64,000 nt of DNA from NCBI GenBank assembly GCA_944320305.1, contig CALUGW010000010.1:29124-93123 (forward strand), written 5' to 3'. The notes under the pieces were generated by a model. It did no database searches, was not told the DNA's origin, and worked only from the letters and a program-made list of their open reading frames with translations. The DNA is from an uncultured Prevotella sp. (lineage in GTDB: Bacteria > Bacteroidota > Bacteroidia > Bacteroidales > Bacteroidaceae). The translations under genes were made by a program, and so were the position numbers. Positions 32,595 through 41,424 of the stretch are shown one piece after another (position 1 is the first letter of the stretch; each line of letters opens with the position of its first letter).

Positions 32595-33608
32595 TTAACT
32601 CCCCGCGCAGTCGAACACCTCGCGGCGCAGCGGGTAGTTCCCTCTCAGCTCCTCGAAGTCGGCGGGCCGTGCCTTCAGCCGTGCGCTGTCGTCGAGCGGA
32701 TTGTAGAGCTGCAGCGGGTCGCCGTCGTAGCGGAACCCGGCTGGCAGCGGCGGCGGGACGATGCGCCCCGGATTCTCCAGTCCGAAGAAGCGGCAGAGCG
32801 CCTCGATGACCATGTTGTCGGCATTGGCCTTGCCGTCGGCGGAATAGCCGGCGATGTGGGGCGTGCCGATGTAGACCATGCGGAGCAGCGAGGTGTCTAT
32901 CAGCGGCTCGTTCTCCCAAGTGTCAATGACGGCCTGGCGCACGCGGCCTGTGGCCAGCGCCTCTTTCAGCGCCCGGTTGTCCACCACGGGGCCGCGGCTT
33001 GTGTTTATCACGAACGGCCGGCGGGTCAGCCGTCCGAAGAAAGCGGCGTCGGCCAAGTGGCGCGTGGGGCAGCCGCCGCCGTCGGTCAGCGGCACGTGGA
33101 ATGTTATCACGTCGGCCCGGCGCTCAATCTCGTCCATGCCGACGAAGCCCGGCAGCCCCAGCGGCGGGTCGCACACCAGCACGCTCATGCCCAGCCCGCG
33201 CCCCACGGCGCACACCTCGCGCCCCACGTGGCCGCAGCCCACCACGCCGAGCGTGGCGCCCGGCAGCCGCAGGCCGCAGTCGCGGGCCAGCAGCAGCAGC
33301 GCCGAGCGCACGTACTGGCCCACCGACGAGGCGTTGCAGCCCGGACAGTTGGTCCACTCTATGCCCGCGCGGGCCATGAAGCCGGTGTCGATGTGGTCGA
33401 AACCTATTGTGGCCGTGGCCACAAACCTCACGCTGCTGCCGCCGAGCAGCCGCTCGTCGCACCGCGTGCGGGTGCGCACGATGAGCGCGTCGGCGTCTCT
33501 CACGTCGGCCGCCGCTATCGCGGAGCCGCGCTTGTACACCACGTCGGGCGTTATCCGGGCCAGCGCCTCGCGTATGTACGGAATCTTGTCGTCTGCTACT
33601 ATCTTCAT
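32595..33608 (-). CDS. pdxB: Erythronate-4-phosphate dehydrogenase
   Basis: PdxB oxidises 4-phosphoerythronate in the DXP-independent branch of pyridoxal-phosphate synthesis. From the ATG at 33608 the protein has 337 residues and begins MKIVADDKIPYIREAL, the PdxB start. The NAD-binding GVVGCGHVGREVCAVGRGLG, the ring of motifs INTSRGPVVDNRALKEAL and VIDTWENEPLID, and the catalytic histidine region GTPHIAGYSADGK are all present. The C-terminal dimerisation domain is intact. A longer frame upstream would include repeat sequence and is rejected. The gene is flanked by inverted repeats. Confidence 0.93.
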   Translation of the reverse strand: MKIVADDKIPYIREALARITPDVVYKRGSAIAAADVRDADALIVRTRTRCDERLLGGSSVRFVATATIGFDHIDTGFMARAGIEWTNCPGCNASSVGQYVRSALLLLARDCGLRLPGATLGVVGCGHVGREVCAVGRGLGMSVLVCDPPLGLPGFVGMDEIERRADVITFHVPLTDGGGCPTRHLADAAFFGRLTRRPFVINTSRGPVVDNRALKEALATGRVRQAVIDTWENEPLIDTSLLRMVYIGTPHIAGYSADGKANADNMVIEALCRFFGLENPGRIVPPPLPAGFRYDGDPLQLYNPLDDSARLKARPADFEELRGNYPLRREVFDCAGS

Positions 33609-33619
33609 TGTTGCGGGCG

Positions 33620-33627
33620 CAAAGATA
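33620..33627 (-). promoter_or_regulatory. -7 box for pdxB
   Basis: The minus strand reads TATCTTTG 11 bp before the pdxB ATG. A -33 element is not apparent; upstream sequence is an AT-rich GAATGAATAGTGAATAATG repeat. Confidence 0.5.
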
Positions 33628-33692
33628 CGCAAAAAATAATGAAGAATGAATAGTGAATAATGAAGAAAATGCGGATGCCCGCAGTCTGACGG

Positions 33693-33722
33693 ACAATACC
33701 CCCGAAGCATTCGTCTGGACTC
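33693..33722 (-). repeat. Inverted repeat flanking pdxB, right arm
   Basis: This is the complement of 32507-32536 with three mismatches (CAGACGAATGCTTCGGGGG on the minus strand). It lies between pdxB and the RluA-type gene. Confidence 0.8.
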
Positions 33723-33734
33723 CTGTCTCCTGAA

Positions 33735-35336
33735 TCAGAACTCCGGTTCGAGTCTGAACGTCATGCGGCGGCCGGTGTCGGGGTGTACAAACTCGATGCT
33801 CGCGGCGTGCAGAAGGAGCCGCGGGCCGCGCCGCCCGTAGAGCGGGTCGCCCACGATGGGGGCGCCGAGTCCGAGCGGATGGGCGCAGTGTACGCGCAGC
33901 TGGTGGGTGCGCCCGGTGACGGGATGCAGCTCCACGCGCACGCGGCCGCCCTCGGCGGACAGCAGGCGGTAGCTGGTGACGGCCTGGCGGCCCAGCCTGA
34001 AGTCAACCACCTGGCGCGGACGGTCCAGCGGGTCGGGGCGCAGCGGCAGCGCTATGCGCCCCTCGGGCGGGTCGAGGCGGGTCGTGTCGAGCAGCGCCAC
34101 GTAGCCCTTGCGCACGCTGCGGGCCTCGAACTGCGCGCGGAGCTGCCTCGCCGCCCCCTCGGTCTTGGCCACGAGGAGCAGCCCCGAGGTGTCCATGTCG
34201 AGGCGGTGCACCATCAGCGGGGCGCACCCGTCGCCCCACCGCCCGCCGAGAATGCTGAAGACGCTGCGCCGCCCGGTGTTGCCCGGCACGGAGAGCATGC
34301 CGGCCGGCTTGGCCACGACGGCCAGCGAGGCGTCCTCCCACACGGTGTCGAGCCGCCCGCCGTCGTCGTCGGCCAGCGGGTCGGGGTCCACGTCGAGCCC
34401 CTGCAGCATGTGCCTCAGTATGGGCAGGCACTTGCCGCGGCAGGCGGGGTAGTAGTGCAGGTGGCGCCGCAGCTCCGTGCGTGGCGGCCCGCCCCACCAG
34501 AACTCGGCCATGCACAGGGGCCTGAGTCCGTTGCGATAGGCATATTGCAGCAGCTTTGGGGCGCAGCACTCGCCCGCGCCCGCCGGCGGCGCGCCGCCCG
34601 TCTCGGCCTCGAAGATGTCGTTGAGGTCGCGCTCCTGCCCGCGGGCGTTGAGCATTCGGAACTGCGAGAAGAGCCACCGCTGCAGCCCGTCCGACAGGCG
34701 CCGCCGCTCCGCCTTCAGCCTGCCGATGGCCTGGAGGCGCTCCTCCACGGCTCTTTGGGCCTCGCCCTCGGCCTCGGCCCAGCGCCTCTTCAGCCGCCTC
34801 AGCTCCGCCTTCTGGTGCTGGCTCTCGCGCGTCAGCTCCGCGCTGTCGCCACGCTCGGCGCGCAGGGCGTCGCGCCTGAGCTTGGCCTCGGCCATCAGCG
34901 CCCTGTAGGCGGCCACGGCTCCGGAGCCCTCGCGGCGCACGCTGTCGAGCCGCCGCCGCGCCCCGGCCAGCCCCTCGTCGGCCTCGAGCGCGGCAATGCG
35001 GGCGCTGAGAGCCTCTATGGCGGCCTCGCCCGTCTTGAAGCGGTCGCCGGGGCGCAGCATGTCGTAGACCGCCGGAACGAAGAACGGCAGGTCGTTGCGC
35101 CCGTCGAGCTGGCCCGAATAGGCCGCGAGATAGCCCAGGGCGCCGTCGGCGCGGGCCACCACGAGCACGCCGAACATCTTGCCGCGGTCGGCCTCGGCGC
35201 GCCAGCCGCCGGCGCGGGCAATGTGGTCCTGAACCTCGGCGGCTGCCATAAGGCACAGCGGATGAGGCTCGTAGCAGAACGGATAGGTGAACCGGGGCGG
35301 CGGAGTGACGCCGGTGTGGAGCGGGTGGAAGAGCAC
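33735..35336 (-). CDS. RluA-family pseudouridine synthase with long N-terminal extension
   Basis: The 533-residue protein ends in an RluA-type catalytic domain: VVAKPAGMLSVPGN, the signature HRLDMDTSGLLLVAK (about 376, with the catalytic Asp), and PVTGRTHQLRVH. Such enzymes isomerise uridines in rRNA or tRNA. Before it lies about 330 residues specific to Bacteroidetes forms: an N-terminal FTYPFCYEPHPLC segment, and a charged, helical region (about 100-230) likely to be a coiled coil. The start appears to be GTG at 35336, because the conserved FTYPFCYEPHPLC lies upstream of the first ATG (35249). The RNA target is unknown. Confidence 0.85.
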   Translation of the reverse strand: MLFHPLHTGVTPPPRFTYPFCYEPHPLCLMAAAEVQDHIARAGGWRAEADRGKMFGVLVVARADGALGYLAAYSGQLDGRNDLPFFVPAVYDMLRPGDRFKTGEAAIEALSARIAALEADEGLAGARRRLDSVRREGSGAVAAYRALMAEAKLRRDALRAERGDSAELTRESQHQKAELRRLKRRWAEAEGEAQRAVEERLQAIGRLKAERRRLSDGLQRWLFSQFRMLNARGQERDLNDIFEAETGGAPPAGAGECCAPKLLQYAYRNGLRPLCMAEFWWGGPPRTELRRHLHYYPACRGKCLPILRHMLQGLDVDPDPLADDDGGRLDTVWEDASLAVVAKPAGMLSVPGNTGRRSVFSILGGRWGDGCAPLMVHRLDMDTSGLLLVAKTEGAARQLRAQFEARSVRKGYVALLDTTRLDPPEGRIALPLRPDPLDRPRQVVDFRLGRQAVTSYRLLSAEGGRVRVELHPVTGRTHQLRVHCAHPLGLGAPIVGDPLYGRRGPRLLLHAASIEFVHPDTGRRMTFRLEPEF

Positions 35337-35666
35337 GGTGGAAATTAAAAGTTGAGAGTTAAAAATTAAAAGAATATGACTTTGCGGGTGGTGTTGGCCG
35401 TGATACGTTGGCCGGGCGGAGGCTGCCGCCTGTTTGTTTCATGGTGTTATGTTTGCGTATTGGCCGCGTTTGTCTGTTCTCTGTTTTCATTCTGCTCTGT
35501 TTTGTTGTCTTGCCGCTGCCGGGGCACATAGTTTATTGGCCTCACGCATCAGCCATTCAGCTCAAGAGTATGCGCCATTCCGAGGGCAAGAGCACATTTT
35601 TTTAATTTTTAATCATTGATTTTTAACCCGACGTTGTTTTGGGCAGAGAGGCGCGAACGGTGTCTC
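35337..35666. other. Intergenic region without a recognised gene
   Basis: This 330-bp gap starts with AT-rich short repeats (AGTTGAGAGTTAAAAATTAAAAG) and ends with TTTAATTTTTAATCATTG. ACGTTGTTTTGGGC at 35631-35644 is complementary to the last codons of the ZIP gene, allowing a hairpin. Two short hydrophobic frames (from about 35408 and 35434) lack ATG starts and are not supported. Confidence 0.55.
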
Positions 35667-36449
35667 TCAGCCCAGAACAACGTCGAGCGTCATCATCAGC
35701 ACAAAGCCGATGGCGAAGCCCACGGTGGCCAGATTGCTGTGCTCGCCCTCGCTGGCCTCGGGCACAAGCTCCTCGATCACCACGTAGAGCATGGCTCCGG
35801 CGGCGAACGCGAGCATATAGGGCAAGGCCGGGGTGAGCCACGCCGTGAGCAGGATCACGGCCAGAGCGCCTATCGGCTCGACCGCCCCGCTCAGGCTGCC
35901 GATGAGGAACGAGCGCCAGCGGCTGTTGCCCTCGGCGCGCATCGGCATGGAGATGATGGCTCCCTCGGGTATGTTCTGGATGGCTATGCCCGCCGACATG
36001 GCCAGCGCGGCCGCCGCGCTGATGCCCGCGCCGCCGTCGAGGGCGGCCCCCAGCACCACCCCCACGGCCATGCCCTCGGGCAGGTTGTGGATGGTGACGG
36101 CCAGCGAGAGCATGGCCGTGCGCGACAGGCGGGAGCGCGGCCCCTCGGGCTTTGTGGTGCCGAGGTGCAGGTGGGGCGTCGCGTAGTCGAGCAGAAGCAG
36201 GAAGGCCATGCCCAGCAGGAAGCCCGCCGCGGCCGGCACTATGCGCCCGGCGGGGCCTGCGTCGGGGTGGAACTCGATGGCCGGTATGAGCAGCGACCAC
36301 ACCGAGGCGGCCACCATCACGCCCGAGGCGAAGCCCAGCAGTGTCTTGCGCAGGCGCGGGGCCATGCCGCCGCGCATGAAGAACACGAACGCCGAGCCGG
36401 CGACCGTGCCCAGGAAAGGAATCAGAATGCCTAAAAGAGTGCCGTTCAT
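35667..36449 (-). CDS. ZIP-family divalent metal transporter
   Basis: The 260-residue protein has about eight membrane segments and the ZIP family metal-site helices: TIHNLPEGMAVG (119-130) in the fourth and AIQNIPEGAIIS (from about 157) in the fifth. A histidine-containing loop (ATPHLHLGTTK) precedes them. ZIP proteins import zinc or other divalent metals into the cytoplasm; the exact metal cannot be told. Its ATG overlaps the stop of the C10 peptidase gene by 4 bp, so it is translationally coupled to it, which is an unusual pairing. Confidence 0.92.
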   Translation of the reverse strand: MNGTLLGILIPFLGTVAGSAFVFFMRGGMAPRLRKTLLGFASGVMVAASVWSLLIPAIEFHPDAGPAGRIVPAAAGFLLGMAFLLLLDYATPHLHLGTTKPEGPRSRLSRTAMLSLAVTIHNLPEGMAVGVVLGAALDGGAGISAAAALAMSAGIAIQNIPEGAIISMPMRAEGNSRWRSFLIGSLSGAVEPIGALAVILLTAWLTPALPYMLAFAAGAMLYVVIEELVPEASEGEHSNLATVGFAIGFVLMMTLDVVLG

Positions 36450-37786
36450 AATCTTGTTATTTTAGTTACGGCAGTGCCTTTCACCGCGTCGCGGCCTATG
36501 CTGCGCAGCGACTTGGGCACCGCCAGGGTGTGAAGTTTCTTGCAGTGGGCAAATGCGCCGGGGCCTATCTGCGTGACCGACTGCGGCACGCGCACCTCCG
36601 TGAGGCTGTTGCACGAGTTGAAGGCGCTGGCTCCGATGGTGCGCAGCGCCCCCGGCAGGTCGGCGCTTATGAGGTTGAAGCAGCCCGAAAAGGCTCCGCG
36701 CTTTATCTCGTTCACCATCGGCGGAATGTCAACGCGGTTGAGCTTGGCGCAGCCGGCGAAGGCAAAGCGGCTTATCTCGGGCAGCGTCAGCGGCAGGGCG
36801 GCGTAGGTGAGGCTGGCGCAGCCGTAGAAGGCCGAGTCGGGCATGGTCAGAATGACCGCCCCGCGCAGGTCTACGGTGCTGAGGCATCCGCCCGCCTGCT
36901 GCCCGCCGCCGCCCGCCAGGCGGCGCAGCAGGCGCACATCGTCGCCGTTGATGGGGCCCGCCAGGCGCAGGTGGCGCAGCGTGAGCCAGTCTTCCGGCCT
37001 TATGTGTGCCGCGAGGGTGCCCGGGCGCCGCAGGCGGATGGCGCGCGCGGCCGGCGTGTGGCCCTCTGGCGCTATGTCTACCACCATGCGCTGGTCGGTG
37101 CGGTAGCCCATGAGCGTGTCGGGGTCGTAGTATCCGTTGCGGCTGCCGCCCCATCCCCAGTTCACGTGCACGGTGGAGTCGCGGCAGCCGTCGATGACGA
37201 ACACATGGGCGTCGTGGCTGTTCCGCTCGGCGCGCATGATCACCGGGCGGCCGGCCGCCAGCTCGGCGAAGATGAGCCGCTTCCACTCCCGCGCCCCGGC
37301 GGAGCCTGCGAAGCGGCTGCGGTCGACAATCTGCATATAGCGGCTGTAGGCGAAATACTTCTTCATGGCCGTGACGACCTCGTTCAGCTTGGTTGAGCTT
37401 GCGCTGCGGCCGTAGACGGTTCCGGCCGCCGTGCCGCAGTCGGCAATGAGCCGCGCCACGGCGTCCTGCTGCCCGGTGGTGGCCGAGCGGTCGGCGCGGT
37501 CGGGCATGAGTGACCAGTCGTAGGCCGCCGACGGCAGCCCGCTGCGCTCAGGCCAGCCCCAGCGGCGCATCACCTGGGCCATGACCAGCGGCCCGCAGCC
37601 GGCCATGGCGTGGCGCACGGCGGTGTCGGCGCGCTCCCACGGGCACAGCTTGTTGTAGGGGCTGCCCTGCCCCCACTCGCTGCTGAGCAGCGGCCTTACC
37701 TCGCGCGGAAACACAAAGGCGCGCTGTGCCCACGACACCGTCAGGCAGAAAAAGGCGGCGACAGCCGCCGTCAGCATTCTCATCAT
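36446..37786 (-). CDS. C10-family cysteine peptidase with BspA-type leucine-rich repeats
   Basis: The 446-residue protein starts with a signal peptide (MMRMLTAAVAAFFCLTVSWAQ), so it is exported. The streptopain-like C10 domain follows: AGCGPLVMAQVMRRWGW carries the catalytic Cys (about 64), DAHVFVIDG the His (about 193), and VHVNWGWGG the conserved Trp-Gly loop. No long propeptide is evident. Residues about 300-446 form four to five LRR_5 (BspA-like) repeats of the kind FAGCAKLNRVDIPPMVNEI, usually adhesive surface modules. No T9SS-type C-terminal domain is visible. It starts 26 bp after the nucleoside kinase gene and overlaps the ZIP gene. The frame is open much further upstream, but that part lies inside the kinase gene. 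Confidence 0.87.
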   Translation of the reverse strand: MMRMLTAAVAAFFCLTVSWAQRAFVFPREVRPLLSSEWGQGSPYNKLCPWERADTAVRHAMAGCGPLVMAQVMRRWGWPERSGLPSAAYDWSLMPDRADRSATTGQQDAVARLIADCGTAAGTVYGRSASSTKLNEVVTAMKKYFAYSRYMQIVDRSRFAGSAGAREWKRLIFAELAAGRPVIMRAERNSHDAHVFVIDGCRDSTVHVNWGWGGSRNGYYDPDTLMGYRTDQRMVVDIAPEGHTPAARAIRLRRPGTLAAHIRPEDWLTLRHLRLAGPINGDDVRLLRRLAGGGGQQAGGCLSTVDLRGAVILTMPDSAFYGCASLTYAALPLTLPEISRFAFAGCAKLNRVDIPPMVNEIKRGAFSGCFNLISADLPGALRTIGASAFNSCNSLTEVRVPQSVTQIGPGAFAHCKKLHTLAVPKSLRSIGRDAVKGTAVTKITRL

Positions 37787-37812
37787 GGTAGCTGCAAGAC
37801 CCTGTGGCGGCC

Positions 37813-39474
37813 TCAATATTTGAACGAACTGCCGCCGAGGAACTCGCGCAGGAGCGATGTCGAGGGCACCTGGCGGTTGGGTATGTGGCGGATATACTTC
37901 AGAAGCTTCCGCAGGCGGTAGGCCTCGCTGTACTCGTCGGCGTTCTCGGGCACCAGCTCCAGCATCGGCTCGGCCTGCGTCTTGAGCACGGCCAGCTCGA
38001 AAAGCATGGCGGTGTTGAACATGGCGTCGGCGTTCTCTTGGAACGGGAATATCCACCTGTTCTCCCCGGCGCGCACCGACGGCCAGCGGCGTATGGTCTC
38101 GCGGGCCGGCACCCCGCGGTACTTGTAGTCGCGGATGATGCGCCTGAGCAGCCGGTTGTCGGTGGTGGGGATGTAGTTGTGGGAGTCAAGCAGGATGGTG
38201 GTCAGCGCCGAGGCGTAGACGCGGTAGATGAGCGGGTCGGGTATCTTGGCCGTCAGCTCGGGGTTGAGGGCGTGTATGCCCTCGATGACCAGCACCTCGT
38301 TGCCCTGCAGCCGGAGCTTGCGCCCGCTCTTCTCGCTGCGCCCCGTCTGGAAGTTGTAGCGCGGCAGCTCCACCTCGTCGCCCTTGAAGAGGGCGTTCAT
38401 CTGCTCGTTGAGCAGGTCGAGGTTGAGCGCGTGCAGGTGCTCGAAGTCGTAGTCGCCCTTGTCGTCCTTGGGCGTCAGCTCGCGGTCCACGAAGTAGTCG
38501 TCGAGCGAAATGGGCACGGGGTGCAGGCCGTTGGCCAGCAGCTGGATGGAGAGACGCTTGCAGGTGGTGGTCTTGCCGCTCGACGACGGGCCGGCGATGA
38601 GCACCATCCTGACGCCGCGCCGGCCCGCGATTTCCTCCGCAATGTTTACAATCTTCTTCTCCTGGAGAGCCTCCGAGAGGGTGATGAGCTGCGTCGCCAG
38701 CCCCTTGTCAACGGCGTCGTTGAGGTCGCCGATGGTGCGCAGGCCCAGAATCTGCTGCCAGTGGTGGTGCTCCTTGAATATTTCGAAGAGCTTGTCCTGC
38801 TTGACGAAGCGCCCCAGGCGCGATGGGTCGTCGAGCGAGGGGATGCGCAGCAGCAGTCCGTCGAAGTATTTCTCAAGGCCGAACAGGTGCAGGTAGGACG
38901 TGTTGGTGAGCACCGTGCCGTAGTAGTTGTCGTAGTATCCGTCGATTTCGTAATAGGTCGTGTAGAGCGTTCCCACGCTTTCCAGGAGCTTTACCTTCGA
39001 CTCCGAGCCCGCGCTGCGGAATGTCTCTATGGCCTCCTCGGTGGTGCTCTCGTGGCGGTGTATGGGCAGCGCCATGTCGATGATCTCCTGCATGCGCCCG
39101 CGCAGCTGGTCAACGTCGTCGTAGGACACGTCGTGGCCGATGCTCAGGTCGCAGTAGTAGCCGTTGGACACGGGGATGTCGATGAACACCTTGCCGTCAG
39201 GATAGAGGTCGCGCACGGCCTTGCAGAGCACGAAGAAGAGCGTGCGGACGTAGGCGCGCCAGCCCGACGGCGAGCGCAGCGAGAGGAACTCGACGTCCTT
39301 ATTGTTGTAGACGCGGTAGTGCATCCCCTCCACGCGGTTGTTGACCTTGGCGTTGGTGGGGCCGTAGTCCATCTGAAGCCCGAATTCGTCAAATACTTCA
39401 GAAAGAGTGCTCCCCATTCGTATGTTTTTGGTTTTTTTATTATTTTTGCAACGTATTTGTAACATCTGTTCCAT
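37813..39474 (-). CDS. Nucleoside (uridine-type) kinase with ThrRS-like N-terminal domain
   Basis: The 553-residue protein joins an N-terminal region (about 1-250), including GMHYRVYNNKDVEF and DLSIGHDVSYDDV, resembling the TGS and second additional domains of threonyl-tRNA synthetase, to a C-terminal uridine-kinase-like P-loop domain. The P-loop is VLIAGPSSSGKTTTCKRL (about 289-306), followed by PISLDDYFVDRELTPKD and VLVIEGIHALNP. This fused form is widespread in Bacteroidetes and other anaerobes and is annotated as a nucleoside kinase; its true substrate has not been settled to my knowledge. It heads a run with the C10 peptidase and ZIP genes and is divergent from the Na/Pi transporter. Confidence 0.88.
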   Translation of the reverse strand: MEQMLQIRCKNNKKTKNIRMGSTLSEVFDEFGLQMDYGPTNAKVNNRVEGMHYRVYNNKDVEFLSLRSPSGWRAYVRTLFFVLCKAVRDLYPDGKVFIDIPVSNGYYCDLSIGHDVSYDDVDQLRGRMQEIIDMALPIHRHESTTEEAIETFRSAGSESKVKLLESVGTLYTTYYEIDGYYDNYYGTVLTNTSYLHLFGLEKYFDGLLLRIPSLDDPSRLGRFVKQDKLFEIFKEHHHWQQILGLRTIGDLNDAVDKGLATQLITLSEALQEKKIVNIAEEIAGRRGVRMVLIAGPSSSGKTTTCKRLSIQLLANGLHPVPISLDDYFVDRELTPKDDKGDYDFEHLHALNLDLLNEQMNALFKGDEVELPRYNFQTGRSEKSGRKLRLQGNEVLVIEGIHALNPELTAKIPDPLIYRVYASALTTILLDSHNYIPTTDNRLLRRIIRDYKYRGVPARETIRRWPSVRAGENRWIFPFQENADAMFNTAMLFELAVLKTQAEPMLELVPENADEYSEAYRLRKLLKYIRHIPNRQVPSTSLLREFLGGSSFKY

Positions 39475-39561
39475 AATGCGGGCCTTTTTAGATTGACGTT
39501 TGTAAAGTTACTCCGTTTTTCCGACATGGCATAATATCGCAAAACAAATTATATTAAAAAT

Positions 39562-41256
39562 ATGTCGATTTGGATTTTTTTTAAGATTATCGGGTCGTTG
39601 GCGCTGCTCATCTACGGAATGAAGGTGATGAGCGAGGCCCTGCAGAAGATGGCGGGCTCGCAGCTACGCCACATTCTGGGCACAATGACTAAGAACCGCT
39701 TTACGGGTATCATCACCGGAATGTTCGTTACGGGAGCCGTGCAGTCCTCAACGGCCACAACGGTGATGACAGTGTCGTTTGTCAACGCCGGGCTGCTGAC
39801 GCTGGCCCAGGCCATCTCTGTCATCATGGGAGCCAACATCGGCACCACGCTCACGGCCTGGATCATGAGTCTGGGCTTCTCGTTCAACTTCACCGACGTG
39901 GTGTTTCCGGCCTTCGTGGTGGCCATCCTGCTCATCTACACGCGCCGCCACCGCTATCTGGGCGACTTCCTCTTCGGCATTGCCTTCATGTTCTTCTCGC
40001 TGGCGATGCTCAGCGAGACGGGCCAGGAGATGGACCTGGGGCACAACAAGGCGCTGCTTGACTTCTTCAGCTCGTTCGACACGGGCAGCTATGTCACCAT
40101 TCTTGTGTTCCTGCTCATAGGCACCCTGCTGACGTGCATACTGCAGTCGTCGGCGGCGCTGATGGCCATCACGATGGTGCTCTGCTCGAGCGGCGTGCTG
40201 CCGATATACCTCGGAATAGCCCTTGTGATGGGAGAGAACATCGGAACGACGCTCACCGCCAATCTGGCCGCCCTCGGGGCCAACACCCAGGCGCGCCGCG
40301 CCGCGCTGGCCCACCTGGTGTTCAACGTGTTCGGAGTGTTCTGGGTGCTCTGCCTGTTCTATCCCTTTGTGGACACGGTGTGCCGCGTCGTCGGTCACGA
40401 CCCGGCCTCGGCCGCCGCCGACCCCACGCGGCTGTCGCTCGTGCTGGCCGCGTTCCACACTGCGTTCAACGTCTGCAACACCTTCATCCTCGTGTGGTTC
40501 ATACCGCAGATAGAGCGCATCGTGAGCGCTATCATCAAGCCCCGCGGCGGCGACGAGGACGACGAGTTCCGCCTGCGCTACATCGGCGGCAACGCCATAA
40601 TGAAGACGCCGGAGCTTTCCGTGCTCGAGGCGCAGAAGGAGATACAGGCCTTCGCCGAGAGGATACAGCGGATGTTCGGCTTTGTGCGCGAGCTGCTCGG
40701 CACGCAGGGCGACGCCGCCTTCGCCAAGCTCTTCAGCAGGATAGAGAAGTATGAGGGCATAAGCGACAACATGGAGATTGAGATTGCCAAGTATCTTGAC
40801 AGCGTGAGCGACGCCCACCTGAGCGACGAGACCAAGGCGAAGATACGCGCCATGCTCCGTGAGATATCCGAGCTGGAGAGCATCGGCGACAGCTGCTACA
40901 ACATTGCCCGCACCATCAGCCGCAAGGCGGGGGGCAAGGAGGACTTCACCGAGCGCCAGTATGAGCACCTGCACCAGATGTTCGAGCTGACCGACGACAG
41001 CCTGACGCAGATGAACGTGCTGCTCTCGGGGCGCAAGGACCGCTTCGACGTGAACCGCTCGTTCAACATCGAGAACGAGATAAACAACTACCGCAACCAG
41101 CTGAAGAGCCAGAACATCAACGACGTGGACAGCCACCTGTACACCTATGCCATCGGAACGATGTATATGGACATCATCAGCGAGTGCGAGAAGCTGGGCG
41201 ACTATGTTGTCAACGTGGTGGAGGCGCGCATGGGAACGCGCCAGAAGGACGCCTGA
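39562..41256 (+). CDS. Na/Pi cotransporter family protein with PhoU-like domain
   Basis: This 564-residue protein couples sodium to phosphate transport, or possibly phosphate efflux. Its membrane half (about 1-330) has two inverted Na/Pi repeats with the QSS motifs GAVQSSTATTVMTVSFVNAG and CILQSSAALMAITMVL. The C-terminal half (about 345-550) is helical and PhoU-like (ESIGDSCYNIARTISRK). It is transcribed away from the nucleoside kinase gene, with an AT-rich 87-bp gap between them, and is followed by a clear terminator. No pho regulatory genes are adjacent. Confidence 0.92.
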   Translation: MSIWIFFKIIGSLALLIYGMKVMSEALQKMAGSQLRHILGTMTKNRFTGIITGMFVTGAVQSSTATTVMTVSFVNAGLLTLAQAISVIMGANIGTTLTAWIMSLGFSFNFTDVVFPAFVVAILLIYTRRHRYLGDFLFGIAFMFFSLAMLSETGQEMDLGHNKALLDFFSSFDTGSYVTILVFLLIGTLLTCILQSSAALMAITMVLCSSGVLPIYLGIALVMGENIGTTLTANLAALGANTQARRAALAHLVFNVFGVFWVLCLFYPFVDTVCRVVGHDPASAAADPTRLSLVLAAFHTAFNVCNTFILVWFIPQIERIVSAIIKPRGGDEDDEFRLRYIGGNAIMKTPELSVLEAQKEIQAFAERIQRMFGFVRELLGTQGDAAFAKLFSRIEKYEGISDNMEIEIAKYLDSVSDAHLSDETKAKIRAMLREISELESIGDSCYNIARTISRKAGGKEDFTERQYEHLHQMFELTDDSLTQMNVLLSGRKDRFDVNRSFNIENEINNYRNQLKSQNINDVDSHLYTYAIGTMYMDIISECEKLGDYVVNVVEARMGTRQKDA

Positions 41257-41301
41257 CGGCGGGCGCGACGGCTGTCTGCCCCGATTTTTTGACATAGAAA
41301 C

Positions 41302-41350
41302 ACGGCGCACGTGCCATGCCCCTGCGGCAAGGCGCGTGCGCCGTTCTTTT
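41302..41350 (+). terminator. Terminator after the Na/Pi transporter gene
   Basis: ACGGCGCACG (41302-41311) pairs with CGTGCGCCGT (41335-41344), with a smaller inner stem, followed by TCTTTT. It lies between convergent genes. Confidence 0.83.
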
Positions 41351-41424
41351 AATGATTGGCCATTTCAGACGGTGCTCTTGAAGGGGCGGCGGCGTAGCCG
41401 GTCAGCCCCTGCGGCGGCCCGCTG

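Noticed and set aside
35408-35605. Small hydrophobic ORF between the RluA-type and ZIP genes
   Set aside because: No ATG start, no promoter on the plus strand at the right distance, and no family resemblance.
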